Source: JBLHGU01 sp047615875
GTDB lineage: Bacteria; Pseudomonadota; Gammaproteobacteria; Arenicellales; CAJQKF01
DNA: 61,461 bases
Assembly: GCA_047615875.1 (NCBI GenBank)
Contig: JBLHGU010000007.1
Coordinates: 1-61,461, forward strand
Reading direction: 5' to 3'
Shown: one piece after another, positions 61,292 to 61,461 of the stretch
How the letters are laid out: the number at the start of each line of letters is the position of its first letter
Numbering within the stretch: the stretch's first letter is position 1
Made by a program: the position numbers and the translations under genes
The notes under the pieces: generated by a model
What the model was told of the DNA's origin: nothing
What the model saw: the letters and a program-made list of their open reading frames with translations, nothing else
The model's database searches: none

Positions 61292-61461
61292 TTATCGTTT
61301 CTTAGCCCAGGAGTCTCGTAGTGTAACAGTGCGGTTGAAAACCGGTGTTTGCTCTGAGTAGTCAAGGTCACTACAGAAGTAACCACTACGCTCGAACTGA
61401 AAGCGCTGTACACCAATCAGCCCACCGAGAGCTGGTTCAAGCTTTGCATTGTCAATCACTT
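61292..61461 (-). CDS. glnS: Glutaminyl-tRNA synthetase (C-terminal fragment, cut by window edge)
   Basis: Only the last 55 residues are visible. The end contains the family-typical C-terminal core (QFERSGYFCSDLDYS, then FNRTVTLRDSWAK) and stops with TAA at 61292-61294. The 5' part lies beyond the window. It belongs to the beta-barrel anticodon-binding region of class Ic GlnRS. Gene is partial only because of the window edge. Confidence 0.9.
   Translation of the reverse strand, partial: VIDNAKLEPALGGLIGVQRFQFERSGYFCSDLDYSEQTPVFNRTVTLRDSWAKKR

Noticed and set aside
1..61461. CRISPR array, insertion sequence, integron or prophage
   Set aside because: No repeated spacer pattern, transposase, integrase or phage structural gene was seen; the repeats found are short and local.

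Overview
The window looks like the chromosome of a free-living, probably marine or salt-exposed gammaproteobacterium. The gene order lon-hupB-ppiD, the pepA-holC-valS block divergent from lptF-lptG, and the presence of rsmJ, ycgN, sohB and glnS are all typical of Gammaproteobacteria. An Mrp-type cation/proton antiporter operon, an ectoine-hydrolase-like enzyme and two osmolyte/amine ABC importers suggest a saline habitat. No rRNA operon, insertion sequence, prophage or CRISPR array was seen. Both edges cut genes: lon lacks its 5' end and glnS lacks most of its length.

Layout. 1-4.9 kb: lon (partial), hupB with a clear sigma70-type promoter, tRNA-Val and tRNA-Asp, ppiD. 5-10.7 kb: fabI, rsmJ-rsmE (overlapping), a CoA-transferase/acyl-CoA dehydrogenase divergent pair, and a quinone-reductase gene broken by a frameshift at an A-run. 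10.8-16.6 kb (minus strand): pepA-holC-hypothetical-valS-DUF465. 16.8-21.1 kb: lptF-lptG (LPS export), a class II aldolase and an MFS transporter. 21.1-24.8 kb (minus): ectoine-hydrolase-like M24 protein, a membrane-anchored SGNH protein, alanine dehydrogenase. 25.1-32.4 kb: a ten-gene Mrp-type antiporter operon with overlapping or nearly abutting genes. 32.4-48.8 kb: a catabolic and transport region with a MocR regulator, an omega-amino-acid aminotransferase, a TauABC-type importer, an agmatinase-family ureohydrolase, a Tat-exported PotD-type binding protein with PotABC, a MetE-like protein and an MmsA-type CoA-acylating dehydrogenase. 48.9-52.9 kb: small membrane proteins, panC, a gamma-carbonic-anhydrase-like protein, sohB and ycgN. 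53-60.5 kb: a DSF-type (diffusible signal factor) quorum-sensing locus. 60.5 kb to the end: a SET-domain protein, a VOC protein and glnS.

Two regions deserve most attention. First, the DSF locus: an RpfC-like hybrid kinase (52971-55082), a ketosynthase and an acyl carrier protein (55248-56996) run one way, and an RpfF-like DSF synthase (57230-58165) plus a REC-PAS-GGDEF-EAL response regulator (58253-60457) run the other way from a shared regulatory region. It combines the phosphorelay of Xanthomonas RpfC/RpfG, a PAS-GGDEF-EAL output like Burkholderia RpfR, and a dedicated carrier/condensing pair that the textbook systems lack. The inferred flow is ACP/KS supplying an acyl-ACP, RpfF converting it to a cis-2 fatty acid signal, the hybrid kinase sensing it, and the response regulator adjusting cyclic di-GMP.

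Second, the 34-49 kb region: the enzymes together could take a guanidino compound to an omega-amino acid, then to malonate semialdehyde and acetyl-CoA. Both importers there have permease subunits with long extra domains that look extracytoplasmic, which is unusual for their families. Substrates are inferred, not shown.
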